This document shows, in pieces, positions 8,639-16,179 of a stretch of 64,000 nt of DNA. The notes under the pieces were generated by a model. It was not told where the DNA came from, ran no database searches, and worked only from the letters and a program-made list of their open reading frames with translations. The stretch covers positions 248,001-312,000 of the forward strand of contig NZ_CP064791.1 in NCBI RefSeq assembly GCF_017094465.1, in the 5' to 3' direction. This DNA comes from Halapricum desulfuricans (GTDB lineage Archaea; Halobacteriota; Halobacteria; Halobacteriales; Haloarculaceae). Position 1 is the stretch's first letter. Every line of letters begins with the position of its first letter. The translations under genes and the position numbers were made by a program.

Positions 8639-8691
8639 ACGTCTCTATATTGGCACTTCAGGTAAAGACGCTTGGCTGCAATATACAGCCG

Positions 8692-8701
8692 TTTAAATAG
8701 A
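8692..8701 (-). promoter_or_regulatory. TATA-like element of the TIG/ABC cluster
   Basis: CTATTTAAAC on the minus strand, about 55 nt upstream of ATG 8638. It predicts a start site near 8668. A second AT-rich element (tatatt) lies at 8681-8688, so the exact box is uncertain. Confidence 0.4.
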
Positions 8702-8721
8702 GGAGGTTACGGCGGCCGCTG

Positions 8722-9093
8722 TCAGATCGGTTCGGTCTCCTGGATCCGCGTCGCACCGAGGATCGCGGACATGATCTTCCCCTCGGCTGCCCGTAGCCGC
8801 TGTGAAGCCGCTGATTTCGAGATGCCGAGATCGTTCGCGATGTCCGAGAGGTTCCCCCCGCGCTGTGTCGAGTAATGGCCCAACTCGTGGGCGACCTCCA
8901 GCGCTTCCCACTGTTTTTCGGTCACGTCGCTGACATCGATCGACAGGCAGTTGACGTCCTCCCGTGACGGGTCGACGATCGAGATCATCTTCACGTTCGA
9001 CTCCAGTTGTGAGTACTGGCGGACGACGTGCTGGAGGACCGACCGGTCTTCGACCTTCAGCGTCACGAACAGCGGGTAATCCGAGTCAGTCAT
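8722..9093 (-). CDS. HTH-10 (bacterio-opsin activator type) regulator, short form
   Basis: A 123-residue protein with a small N-terminal strand domain (LFVTLKVEDRSVLQHVVRQYSQLESNVKMISI) and a C-terminal HTH_10 domain: VTEKQWEALEVAHELGHY, then NLSDIANDLGISKSAASQRLRAAEGKIM. HTH_10 is a haloarchaea-typical DNA-binding domain found in Bat-like regulators. ATG 9093 (MTDSDYP) is chosen over upstream in-frame codons, which would add an unlikely Arg/Thr-rich extension. It directly precedes the TIG/ABC cluster, so it is a plausible local regulator. Confidence 0.85.
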   Translation of the reverse strand: MTDSDYPLFVTLKVEDRSVLQHVVRQYSQLESNVKMISIVDPSREDVNCLSIDVSDVTEKQWEALEVAHELGHYSTQRGGNLSDIANDLGISKSAASQRLRAAEGKIMSAILGATRIQETEPI

Positions 9094-9301
9094 TGCCCCT
9101 CTCGGCGTCTTCGACCCCGTCCGGTCGCTGTTGGCCGTTCGTTGCACCCTCACTGTTTGCCCTTGGCCGACTGCAAACCGTATTCACGCTCATAGAGAGA
9201 CATCTGTGTACCGACAGCGAGAAGATTCACCTTCATTTTACACTGTTTCAAGTACTGTCGACCCTCGATACCTGGAACGATTGATACGTTGGGCGACGAG
9301 A

Positions 9302-9976
9302 TCAGTCCATCGACCAGTGGTCGACGAGCTTGTGAATGAGCTTCGATTCGATCGATTTGAGCCGCTGAGAGACCGCTGACTTCGAGATGTCGAGTCGATC
9401 GGCCAGGACTTCCAGATCCGCCTTGCGGGGCGTCTCGTAGTAGCCTTCTTCGACGGCGACTGTCAGCGCCTCCCGCTGTTTGTCGGTGATGTCCGTGAGA
9501 TCCATGACGATCGACTCGCTGCTCTCGGCGTTCGACTGTGTAATCCCGTAGACGTCGACGCTCGAACCGACGTCGCGCAGCCGCTGGACGAGCTCCCGGA
9601 GCGTCTCTCGATCGGGCAACAGCACGGAGACGACGATTCGGTTGCCCTGGACGCGTTCGATCGACGGCACGCAGTCGACCTCGTGAAAGACCAGACAGAA
9701 ACAGTCCGACTCGATATCCGACTGGACGTATCGATCGGAGAACACACCTTCGTCCTCTTCGACGACGTTCGTGTGACAGGTCCCGTCTTCGAGGCTGTTT
9801 CCACCGGCCGACCGCGAGAACGTCAGGTTGTGGTCCTGAATATCGATGTTGTTGGCTTCGCTTACGACGACACAGTCGGCCTCCGGCGGCGGCTCGACCG
9901 CCAGTGTCGCTGTGATCGGCGGTCCCTCGGGCATGGTCGTCCCATGTGATTCGTCCGATATACTCTCGGGGCCCAT
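9302..9976 (-). CDS. HTH-10 (bacterio-opsin activator type) regulator, long form
   Basis: A 224-residue regulator. The N-terminal part (residues ~20-95) is Cys-containing (DCVVV, GTCHTN, DCFCLVF), the middle is an ACT-like strand segment, and the C terminus is an HTH_10 domain: ITDKQREALTVAVEEGYYETPRKADLEVLADRLDISKSAVSQRL in outline. It resembles the short regulator at 8722-9093 in its HTH. The Cys-rich N terminus could sense redox or metal, but no defined site is recognised. TATA at 10008-10014 supports ATG 9976 with a very short leader. Confidence 0.85.
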   Translation of the reverse strand: MGPESISDESHGTTMPEGPPITATLAVEPPPEADCVVVSEANNIDIQDHNLTFSRSAGGNSLEDGTCHTNVVEEDEGVFSDRYVQSDIESDCFCLVFHEVDCVPSIERVQGNRIVVSVLLPDRETLRELVQRLRDVGSSVDVYGITQSNAESSESIVMDLTDITDKQREALTVAVEEGYYETPRKADLEVLADRLDISKSAVSQRLKSIESKLIHKLVDHWSMD

Positions 9977-10007
9977 AGTTCTGGTAAAGAACACTTAGTA
10001 AGCTTCA

Positions 10008-10014
10008 CATATAC
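10008..10014 (-). promoter_or_regulatory. TATA box of the long HTH-10 regulator
   Basis: GTATATG on the minus strand, about 33 nt from ATG 9976. Confidence 0.5.
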
Positions 10015-10157
10015 GTCCTTCCCTGTCGGTATTCACTACTGGTATCTATGACAAATCCGCGATTGGGTTTTACTTCACGAATTATCTTGTGCGGTGTCTG
10101 CACGATTGTCCGAATCGGCTCGTGCCGGGTTGCGGTCGAGCTGTCGGGATTGGGCTC

Positions 10158-10850
10158 TCACCGCAGTTCCGAGACCGAGACGAGCGCGTCGGCGGCCTCG
10201 CTCGCGGCTTCGAGGTGCTCGCGAGCGCGTCGCGGGTCCTCGGTCTGTTCGGCCGCCCGGGCGAACCGCAGCAGGCTTCGCCGGAGCGACGCGTCGGCCT
10301 GTTCCAGGTCGTCGCCGCCGACCGCTTCGCGTTCGAACTCCTCCTCGCGTTCGAATTCCTCACGGCGGGCCGGCGGGTCCGGGCGGCGCAACTCCTCTCC
10401 GGGGCTCCGATCGCGATCGGGGACCTCCGGCCGCTCGCGGCGCTCCGGCAGATCCGTCCGCTGCGACCGTTCGCGTTCGGACGTACTCTCCCGTTCCCGT
10501 CCTTCGCTCGGCTGTCCGTCCGTATCGTCCCGGTCCGTTTCGTCTGCCGGGTCGCGTTCGTCCTCCGCGTCTTCGGCCGCCGACTCGTCGGTCCCGTCGG
10601 TATCCGTCTCGGCGTCACCATCGTGTAGTTTCGTCCCGTCTTCCGCGACGGCCTCCTCACAGGTCGGGCAAAACAACTGTCCCTCGTATCGGAAGATCGG
10701 GTCGCCACACGTCTCGCAGTGGGCGTTCGTCATCGTCGCCCCCTTCAGGAGGAGTTCGCTCATCCGCTCGGTCGCCTCCCGCTTTTGCTCGTCGCGCTCG
10801 TACTGTTCGCGGAGCCGTTCTCGTTCGGCTTCCTCGTCGAAATCGCTCAT
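10158..10850 (-). CDS. Zinc-ribbon protein of the Sjogren/scleroderma autoantigen 1 family
   Basis: A 230-residue protein. The N terminus is helical and charged (SDFDEEAERERLREQYERDEQKREATERMSELLLKGATM), the hallmark region of the SSSCA1/autoantigen p27 family, followed by a zinc ribbon CETCGDPIFRYEGQLFCPTC. A long Asp/Glu/Arg-rich low-complexity linker (residues ~85-170) leads to a C-terminal helical segment. The molecular role of archaeal members is unknown. ATG 10850 is the family-like start; upstream in-frame extension is Gly/Arg-rich and lies across an inverted repeat at 10857-10883. Confidence 0.8.
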   Translation of the reverse strand: MSDFDEEAERERLREQYERDEQKREATERMSELLLKGATMTNAHCETCGDPIFRYEGQLFCPTCEEAVAEDGTKLHDGDAETDTDGTDESAAEDAEDERDPADETDRDDTDGQPSEGRERESTSERERSQRTDLPERRERPEVPDRDRSPGEELRRPDPPARREEFEREEEFEREAVGGDDLEQADASLRRSLLRFARAAEQTEDPRRAREHLEAASEAADALVSVSELR

Positions 10851-10856
10851 GTGCGT

Positions 10857-10883
10857 TCTTTTTCGGCCGATACCGAAAAAAGA
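10857..10883. repeat. Inverted repeat with T/A-rich arms just upstream of the zinc-ribbon gene
   Basis: TCTTTTTCGG and CCGAAAAAAGA form an imperfect hairpin with a 6-nt centre. It lies 7 nt upstream of ATG 10850 and could be an operator or a 5'-leader structure. The stretch 10851-11141 otherwise holds only the TATA box of the downstream plus-strand gene. Confidence 0.5.
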
Positions 10884-11075
10884 CGCGGGCGAGCCCGGAC
10901 GTCCGTTCTCATGACGGCCCCCGTCGTAACGTCTCCCGCCGTCAGGAGGAACAGCCATTCGACCGTCGATCGCCGGTCTCCTCGGGGACTGTCTCGTCCA
11001 GTAGCGACGCCCACTCCTCTATGTGTGAGTGTCGCTTTCGCATGGATTGAACGTCTATCCCATTCCTAATAGTCG

Positions 11076-11082
11076 TTTATAT
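11076..11082 (+). promoter_or_regulatory. TATA box of the NCS2 permease gene
   Basis: TTTATAT predicts a start site near 11106 and a leader of about 36 nt. Confidence 0.5.
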
Positions 11083-11141
11083 CGGGCAGCGAGGTCGCTT
11101 CGACGCTTTTTCGTACGGTAGGGACGACGCGGTGGACAGAG

Positions 11142-12680
11142 ATGGGAGACAGCGATTCCAGCGCGCTCGTCGAGTACGGGATCGAGGACCGGCCGCCGCT
11201 CGGGCGGTCGATCCTGCTTGGAGCACAGCACTACCTGACGATGATCGGGGCGAACATCGCCGTTCCGCTCTTGCTGGCGAGCGCGATGGGAATGCCGACC
11301 GACGCCACCGCGAAGTTCATCGGGACCTTCTTCGTCGTCAGCGGACTCGCGACGCTCGCACAGACGACCTTCGGTAATCGCTATCCGATTGTCCAGGGCG
11401 CGCCGTTCTCGATGCTTGCCCCCGGGCTCGCCATCGTCACGACGGAGGTGGCCGTCGTCGGGCTCCCGACCTGGAACGCCAAACTCCTCTTCCTGCAGGG
11501 TGCGATTATCACCGCAGCGCTCGTCGAGGTCGCTATCGGATACTTCGGACTGGTCGGCAAACTCAGAGAATACCTCTCGCCGGTCGTGGTCGCGCCGGTC
11601 GTGACCCTGATCGGACTGTCGCTTTTCTCCGCGCCGCAGATCACTGCCGCCACGAACAACTGGTATCTGCTGTTGCTCACGCTCGGTCTGATCGTCCTCT
11701 TCTCGCAGTATCTTGACCGTCGGTCACCGATCTTCAACCTCTTTCCCGTCTTGCTCGGCATCGCCGGCGCGTGGATCGTCGCGGCGGTCGCCTCCGTCAC
11801 GGGCGTCATTCCTGCTAGCGATCCCGGATTTATCGACTTCGGCCAGGTCACCAACGTCGAATCGGCTCTCTACATCCCGTATCCGCTCCAGTGGGGGATG
11901 CCCCAGTTCAAGGCCTCGTTCTTCGTCGGGATGTTCGCCGGCGTGCTGGCCTCGATCATCGAGTCGTTCGCTGACTATCACGCCGTCGCCCGTATCTCCG
12001 GTATCGGCGCGCCATCGAGCAAGCGGGTCAACCACGGTATCGGGATGGAAGGGATCGCGAACGTCTTCTCTGGGCTGATGGGCACCGGCGGCTCGACCTC
12101 CTATTCGGAGAACATCGGCGCGATCGGCCTGACCGGCGTTGCCTCCCGGTTCGTCGTCCAGATCGGCGCAGCCGTGATGCTCGTCGTCGGCGTCATCCCG
12201 GCGTTCGGACAGCTGATCGCAACTATCCCGAATCCGATCGTTGGCGGGCTCTACATTGCCATGTTCGGCCAGATCGTCGCTGTCGGACTCTCGAATCTGA
12301 AATACGTCGACCTGGACTCCTCGCGGAACCTCTTCATCGTCGGGATCGCGATCTTCGCCGGGATGGCGATTCCGCAGTATATCGGTGGCCTGGACGGGTA
12401 TGCGGCCCTCCAGAGCGGGTTCGAGAACGTCCCGCTGTTCGGATCGATCCTCGGTGCGGAAGTGATCGCCCGGACGGTCTACATCGTCGGTGACGTCGAG
12501 ATGGCCGTCGGTGGCTTCATCGCGCTCGTGCTCGACAACACGATCCCTGGCACGCGCGAGGAACGCGGTCTGACCGACTGGGCACAGATCGCCGAGGACG
12601 AGGGCGCCTTCGACTCCGCGCTCGACCGCGCCCGCGACCGCTGGTCGCGCGAATCGCCGCCGATGTCCGGCGACGACTGA
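11142..12680 (+). CDS. NCS2-family xanthine/uracil permease
   Basis: A 512-residue integral membrane protein with about 12-14 hydrophobic segments. It opens with the NCS2 signature region (LGAQHYLTMIGANIAVPLLL), has the QGAPFSMLAP helix-3 segment, and the substrate/proton motif region ESFADYHAVARISG with the conserved Glu of NCS2 proteins, then GTGGSTSYSENIGAIGLTGVASR. It takes up nucleobases by proton symport. The C-terminal tail is hydrophilic and acidic, common in haloarchaeal versions. Specific base cannot be assigned by eye. Confidence 0.9.
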   Translation: MGDSDSSALVEYGIEDRPPLGRSILLGAQHYLTMIGANIAVPLLLASAMGMPTDATAKFIGTFFVVSGLATLAQTTFGNRYPIVQGAPFSMLAPGLAIVTTEVAVVGLPTWNAKLLFLQGAIITAALVEVAIGYFGLVGKLREYLSPVVVAPVVTLIGLSLFSAPQITAATNNWYLLLLTLGLIVLFSQYLDRRSPIFNLFPVLLGIAGAWIVAAVASVTGVIPASDPGFIDFGQVTNVESALYIPYPLQWGMPQFKASFFVGMFAGVLASIIESFADYHAVARISGIGAPSSKRVNHGIGMEGIANVFSGLMGTGGSTSYSENIGAIGLTGVASRFVVQIGAAVMLVVGVIPAFGQLIATIPNPIVGGLYIAMFGQIVAVGLSNLKYVDLDSSRNLFIVGIAIFAGMAIPQYIGGLDGYAALQSGFENVPLFGSILGAEVIARTVYIVGDVEMAVGGFIALVLDNTIPGTREERGLTDWAQIAEDEGAFDSALDRARDRWSRESPPMSGDD

Positions 12681-12780
12681 TCCCCTACTCGATTCCGATA
12701 CCCGCCGTGAGACGCCTGTCAGACGCTCTTCTCCCAATCCTGGCCAAGAGTTAAGTGCTCCGGGAAGCTCGGTGAAAGTG

Positions 12781-13908
12781 ATGAGCGACGACCCCGAAGA
12801 GGGGATGCTGTCCTGGGACGAGTCGGTGTTTCGCGACGAACACGTCTTCGAAATCGACTACGTCCCCGAAACCTTCCGCCATCGCGACAGCCAGATGGAG
12901 AGCCTGAAGTACGCGCTCCGACCTGCCGTCCGGGGGTCGCGGCCGCTGAACGTGATCGCTCGCGGCCCGCCCGGGACCGGCAAGACGACCGCGGTCCAGA
13001 AGCTGTTCTCAGAGTTGCGCGCCCAGACGGACGTCAACGTCGCCCGCGTCAACTGCCAGGTCGATTCGACTCGCTACTCGGTGTTCTCGCGGCTATTCGA
13101 GCACGTTTTCGAGTACGAACCGCCCGCCAGCGGCATCTCGTTCAAGAAGCTGTTCGGACAGATCACCGACAAACTCGTCGAAGAAGACGAGGTACTGGCG
13201 GTGGCGCTGGACGACATCAACTATCTCTTCTACGAGAACGAGGCCAGCGAGACACTGTACTCGCTGCTGCGCGCCCACGAGGCCCATAGCGGCGCGAAAG
13301 TCGGTGTCATTGTCATCTCCTCGGACCTGGATCTCGACGTAATCGAGGCACTCGACAGTCGCGTCCAGAGCGTCTTCCGCCCGGAAGAGGTCTACTTCAA
13401 CAAGTACGGTGAGCGCGAGATCGTCGACATCCTCCAGGAGCGCGTCGAGCGTGGCTTTCACGAGGACGCCATTGGCCCGGCCGTGCTCGATCGGGTCGCT
13501 GAACTGACTGCCGAGCAGGGCGGCGACCTGCGCGTCGGCATCGACCTCCTCCGGCGGGCGGGCATGCACGCCGAGATGCGCGCCAGCCGAACCGTCGAAC
13601 GCGAGGACGTCGAGGAGGCCTACGATAAATCCAAGTACGTCCATCTCTCCCGGCACCTCCGGGGCCTTTCCGATTCCGAGCAGGCGCTGGTCGAGGTCCT
13701 CGCCGAGGCGGACGGCGGTCGCGCCGGTGACGTCTTCGAAGCGTTTCACGACCGGTCGGATCTGGGCTACACCCGCTACTCGGAGATCATCAACAAGCTC
13801 GACCAGCTGGACATCATCGACGCCGAGTACACCAGTGTCGACGGCCGCGGCCGATCGCGGGAGCTGACGCTGAACTACGACGCCGGCGCTGTCTTAGAGC
13901 GGCTGTGA
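12781..13908 (+). CDS. Orc1/Cdc6 family replication initiator
   Basis: A 375-residue AAA+ ATPase. Walker A (GPPGTGKTT) lies near residue 64, Walker B as LAVALDDINYLF, sensor 1 around VIVISSDLDL, arginine-finger region DSRVQSVFRPEEVYF, and a C-terminal winged-helix region (GYTRYSEIINKLDQLDIIDAEY). Orc1/Cdc6 proteins bind origin recognition boxes and load MCM; haloarchaea carry many paralogues. ATG 12781 is preferred to a GTG three codons upstream. A pair of 12-bp direct repeats lies 50-95 bp downstream of the stop. Confidence 0.92.
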   Translation: MSDDPEEGMLSWDESVFRDEHVFEIDYVPETFRHRDSQMESLKYALRPAVRGSRPLNVIARGPPGTGKTTAVQKLFSELRAQTDVNVARVNCQVDSTRYSVFSRLFEHVFEYEPPASGISFKKLFGQITDKLVEEDEVLAVALDDINYLFYENEASETLYSLLRAHEAHSGAKVGVIVISSDLDLDVIEALDSRVQSVFRPEEVYFNKYGEREIVDILQERVERGFHEDAIGPAVLDRVAELTAEQGGDLRVGIDLLRRAGMHAEMRASRTVEREDVEEAYDKSKYVHLSRHLRGLSDSEQALVEVLAEADGGRAGDVFEAFHDRSDLGYTRYSEIINKLDQLDIIDAEYTSVDGRGRSRELTLNYDAGAVLERL

Positions 13909-13950
13909 TGCTGTCCGTCTCTCTATCTCCGAGCGGCTGTACTGCCCGCC

Positions 13951-14002
13951 GACTGGTCGTTCTGTGAACGAAAAATCGCTGACTGATCGGTTCTGTGAAC
14001 GA
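13951..14002. repeat. Pair of near-identical direct repeats beside orc1/cdc6
   Basis: TTCTGTGAACGA occurs at 13960-13971 and 13991-14002, 31 bp apart (about three helical turns), each preceded by a GACTG(A/G)TCG element. The first copy is also an inverted repeat (TCGTTC-TGT-GAACGA). Placement next to an Orc1/Cdc6 gene suggests initiator binding sites, but the sequence is only loosely like the archaeal ORB consensus. Confidence 0.45.
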
Positions 14003-14024
14003 GATATTAGCGTCGAGAAAAACC

Positions 14025-14051
14025 GCACTCCTGTCTGTCGGACGGGAGTGC
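14025..14051 (-). terminator. Hairpin followed by T-run, terminator of the acidic exported protein gene
   Basis: An 11-bp stem (with one G-T pair) and 5-nt loop; on the minus strand it is followed by GGTTTTTC. It lies 11 bp beyond the stop of the gene at 14062-14610. Confidence 0.6.
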
Positions 14052-14061
14052 CTACGAGTGC

Positions 14062-14610
14062 TTAGTCGTCTCCTTCTGTTTCGTCGTCATCATCGTCCTC
14101 GTCTCTCTCTTCGTCATCACCGTCGTCATCGTCGTCTTCCTCGTCCGCTTCGCGTTCGTCGTCCTTGCTCTCGTCGTCATCCGCCTTGTCCTCTTTTTCG
14201 TCTACTTCGTACTCGTACTCCTCTTCGAGGAGCGTGAGCGAGTTCTCCTCGACGGTGTACTCCAGTTCACCCTCCGCGCCGTCGGATTCGTACTCCACTT
14301 CTAGCTCGGTGAGCGACTCGTTGTCCTCCGTGAGCGCCGAGCGGTCGACTGTCGCGGTCCCGTCCGCGTCGGTGGTGACGGTAACCTCCTCTTCACCTTC
14401 GACGGTGATAGTTGCGTTCTCCACGGGGTCCTCGCCGTCAGTGGCGGTTACGGTGACGGTTTGGTTGGCAAGCGCCGCGTCCATATCCAGATCGGATACG
14501 GACGCTGTGGAGGTGCCGGTATCTGTCTGTGCGACGCCCGTTACTGCGATACCGCTCCCAGCAACGAGCAATACTGCGAGCACTGCCATCAGGATTTTCG
14601 AGGCTGTCAT
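14062..14610 (-). CDS. Exported Ig-like protein with an extreme Asp/Glu tail
   Basis: A 182-residue protein with a Sec-type signal (ILMAVLAVLLVAGSGIAV), a short Ala/Thr/Ser linker, a single Ig-like or CarboxypepD_reg-like strand domain (VTVTATDGEDPVENATITVEG...TTDADGTATVD) and a C-terminal tail of about 50 residues that is almost only Asp, Glu, Lys and Arg, ending in DDDDDETEGDD. The tail could bind Ca2+/Mg2+ or act as an electrostatic brush. The TATA box at 14635-14642 places transcription start at the ATG, so the mRNA is probably leaderless. Confidence 0.8.
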   Translation of the reverse strand: MTASKILMAVLAVLLVAGSGIAVTGVAQTDTGTSTASVSDLDMDAALANQTVTVTATDGEDPVENATITVEGEEEVTVTTDADGTATVDRSALTEDNESLTELEVEYESDGAEGELEYTVEENSLTLLEEEYEYEVDEKEDKADDDESKDDEREADEEDDDDDGDDEERDEDDDDDETEGDD

Positions 14611-14634
14611 TGCAGTCGGTACGACGCCTGTGAA

Positions 14635-14642
14635 GTATATAA
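14635..14642 (-). promoter_or_regulatory. TATA box of the acidic exported protein gene
   Basis: TTATATAC on the minus strand, about 28 nt upstream of ATG 14610; leaderless spacing. Confidence 0.6.
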
Positions 14643-14690
14643 CCCGGGAAGACCGTTACACCGAGTTTTACCGAGTTAATTCGGATTACA

Positions 14691-14739
14691 GCGGTAGCGA
14701 GGCGAAAGCCCATCGGCTTTAGCCGTGTGGAGGATGTCA
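14691..14739 (+). mobile_element. Probable right-end scar of an IS200/IS605 (TnpB/IS1341-type) element
   Basis: The hairpin GGCGAAAGCC-CATC-GGCTTTAGCC (one mismatch) followed by GTGTGGAGGATGTCA closely matches, from memory, the right ends of haloarchaeal TnpB-only elements and their palindrome-associated non-autonomous derivatives (PATEs), which end in a GGCTTTAGCC-type hairpin followed by a GGAG(G/T)ATGTCA-like tail. No tnpA or tnpB gene remains next to it, so it would be a solo end or the trace of a small non-autonomous copy. Confidence 0.5.
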
Positions 14740-14859
14740 GGCTGCAGTATCGGCAACACTACGCCAGGACCCCGATCTCCGAGCGGCTGTGATACACTCC
14801 AGGACCCTGATCGACAGCCGTGGCGTCCGAAAGCAGTAACACCGCCGCGACGCGACAGG

Positions 14860-15387
14860 ATGGTAATGGTAGTCTCCAACGAGAAGGGTGACCGCCGCGA
14901 GCGCGAGCTCGTCAACGCCCTCGATTCGGCCGGCTTCGCGGTGATGCGTGCGCCGGCAAGCGGGAGCGCGACCGAGCGAGAACTCCCGGACGTGCTGGCG
15001 GGCGACGGCTCGACCTTCTACGCCATCGAGGCCAAATCCAGCAGCGGCGATCCGATCTATCTCTCCGGCGAGGAGATCGAGGCGCTGGTCTACTTCTCGC
15101 GCAACTTCGGCGCGAAACCGCGGGTCGGTGTCCGCTTCGACCGCGAGGACTGGTATTTCTTCCACCCGGGCGACCTCTACACGACCGACGGCGGCAACTA
15201 CCGGGTCAAAAAGGAGACCGCGCTCGCGGAGGGGACGGACTTCGAGGAGTTCGTCGGCCACTCACAGAAAGTCACGCTGGACGACCTCGGCGAGGACGAC
15301 GGCCCGGACCAGAACACCCTCGACGTGCTCGCGGCCTTCGACCGCGGCGACCTGGATATCGACGAGGCCGCGGCGATGTTAGAGTAA
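14860..15387 (+). CDS. hjc: Holliday junction resolvase Hjc
   Basis: A 175-residue nuclease of the archaeal Hjc family that cleaves four-way DNA junctions in recombination. The fold's catalytic set is visible near the N terminus: [13 protein letters not shown] (Glu), a [13 protein letters not shown] segment with the catalytic Asp, and YAIEAKSSS carrying the Glu-x-Lys. The C terminus is an acidic extension with a possible short helical motif ([22 protein letters not shown]). Start ATG 14860 is chosen because upstream in-frame sequence runs through the mobile-element scar; ATG 14866 is an alternative. Confidence 0.88.
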   Translation: MVMVVSNEKGDRRERELVNALDSAGFAVMRAPASGSATERELPDVLAGDGSTFYAIEAKSSSGDPIYLSGEEIEALVYFSRNFGAKPRVGVRFDREDWYFFHPGDLYTTDGGNYRVKKETALAEGTDFEEFVGHSQKVTLDDLGEDDGPDQNTLDVLAAFDRGDLDIDEAAAMLE

Positions 15388-15397
15388 CTGTCCGGGA

Positions 15398-16024
15398 TCA
15401 GATATCCAGCAGTCGCTGATCGGTCGCTGCGAGCCGCGAGTGCGGGAACGCGTAGGTCCGGGGCTCGTCGCCGTCGCCGAGGTAGCTCACTTCGACAACC
15501 AGATCGCCGTCGGGATAGCCCGCGTTCGTCTCGTGGGCGGCGACGGTGCTGTCGGTCGCGTCGATCACGTATTCGTCGGCCCGACTGGTCGTGACACCGG
15601 CGACGATCAGCCGGTCGCCGGTCTCGCGGTCGAGGACGACGTCACCGGGCTCGAACCGGCAGGTCCCACAGAGCCACGGCCCCTCGCTGTCCTCCTCGAC
15701 GAACGTTTCGACGCCACACTGGGCGCATCGAGCGCGTCGCTTGCCCGGCGGCGGGACGCGGTGGCTGGTCACTTCGATGGCGACGCGACGGATGTGCTTG
15801 CAGCGCTCGCCGCGGATCCGGTGATCGGGACAGGTACAGCGACTCTCGGGAAGGTCGACGACGTATGTCGCGCCGCTGTGGCTGTCGACGGCGTAGCGAC
15901 CCCTGCCCAGTGGACGAACGGCCATCCGCTCGGTCCAGGCACGGGCCGCCCGCTCGTCCATCGTCCGGGGGTCGGGCGCGAGCGCAGTCTTTCGGGTCGT
16001 GTGACCCGGGAGTGGTTCGGTCAT
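15398..16024 (-). CDS. SWIM zinc-finger domain protein
   Basis: A 208-residue protein. A SWIM finger (CTCPDHRIRGERCKHI, pattern CxC-xn-CxH) is around residues 63-78, a second Cys pair group CAQCGVETF...CGTC forms a zinc ribbon near 100-125, and the C-terminal part is a strand-rich domain (FEPGDVVLDRETGDRLIVAGV). SWIM domains bind DNA or protein in varied contexts; haloarchaeal small SWIM proteins have no assigned function. It converges with hjc, 10 bp apart. Confidence 0.85.
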   Translation of the reverse strand: MTEPLPGHTTRKTALAPDPRTMDERAARAWTERMAVRPLGRGRYAVDSHSGATYVVDLPESRCTCPDHRIRGERCKHIRRVAIEVTSHRVPPPGKRRARCAQCGVETFVEEDSEGPWLCGTCRFEPGDVVLDRETGDRLIVAGVTTSRADEYVIDATDSTVAAHETNAGYPDGDLVVEVSYLGDGDEPRTYAFPHSRLAATDQRLLDI

Positions 16025-16179
16025 TGTCGGTCGGACACGGCTGGGTTCCCGTTGCGTCCACTAGGAATATAGGCGCTCTAACAGCCTAAATGAACCGGTA
16101 GTAGGGGTCAACGTCCGGACAGCGGCGCAATCATGCGCTTCGACACGCTTTTCCGGATTCGTATCGGATTCTCCCGGTA

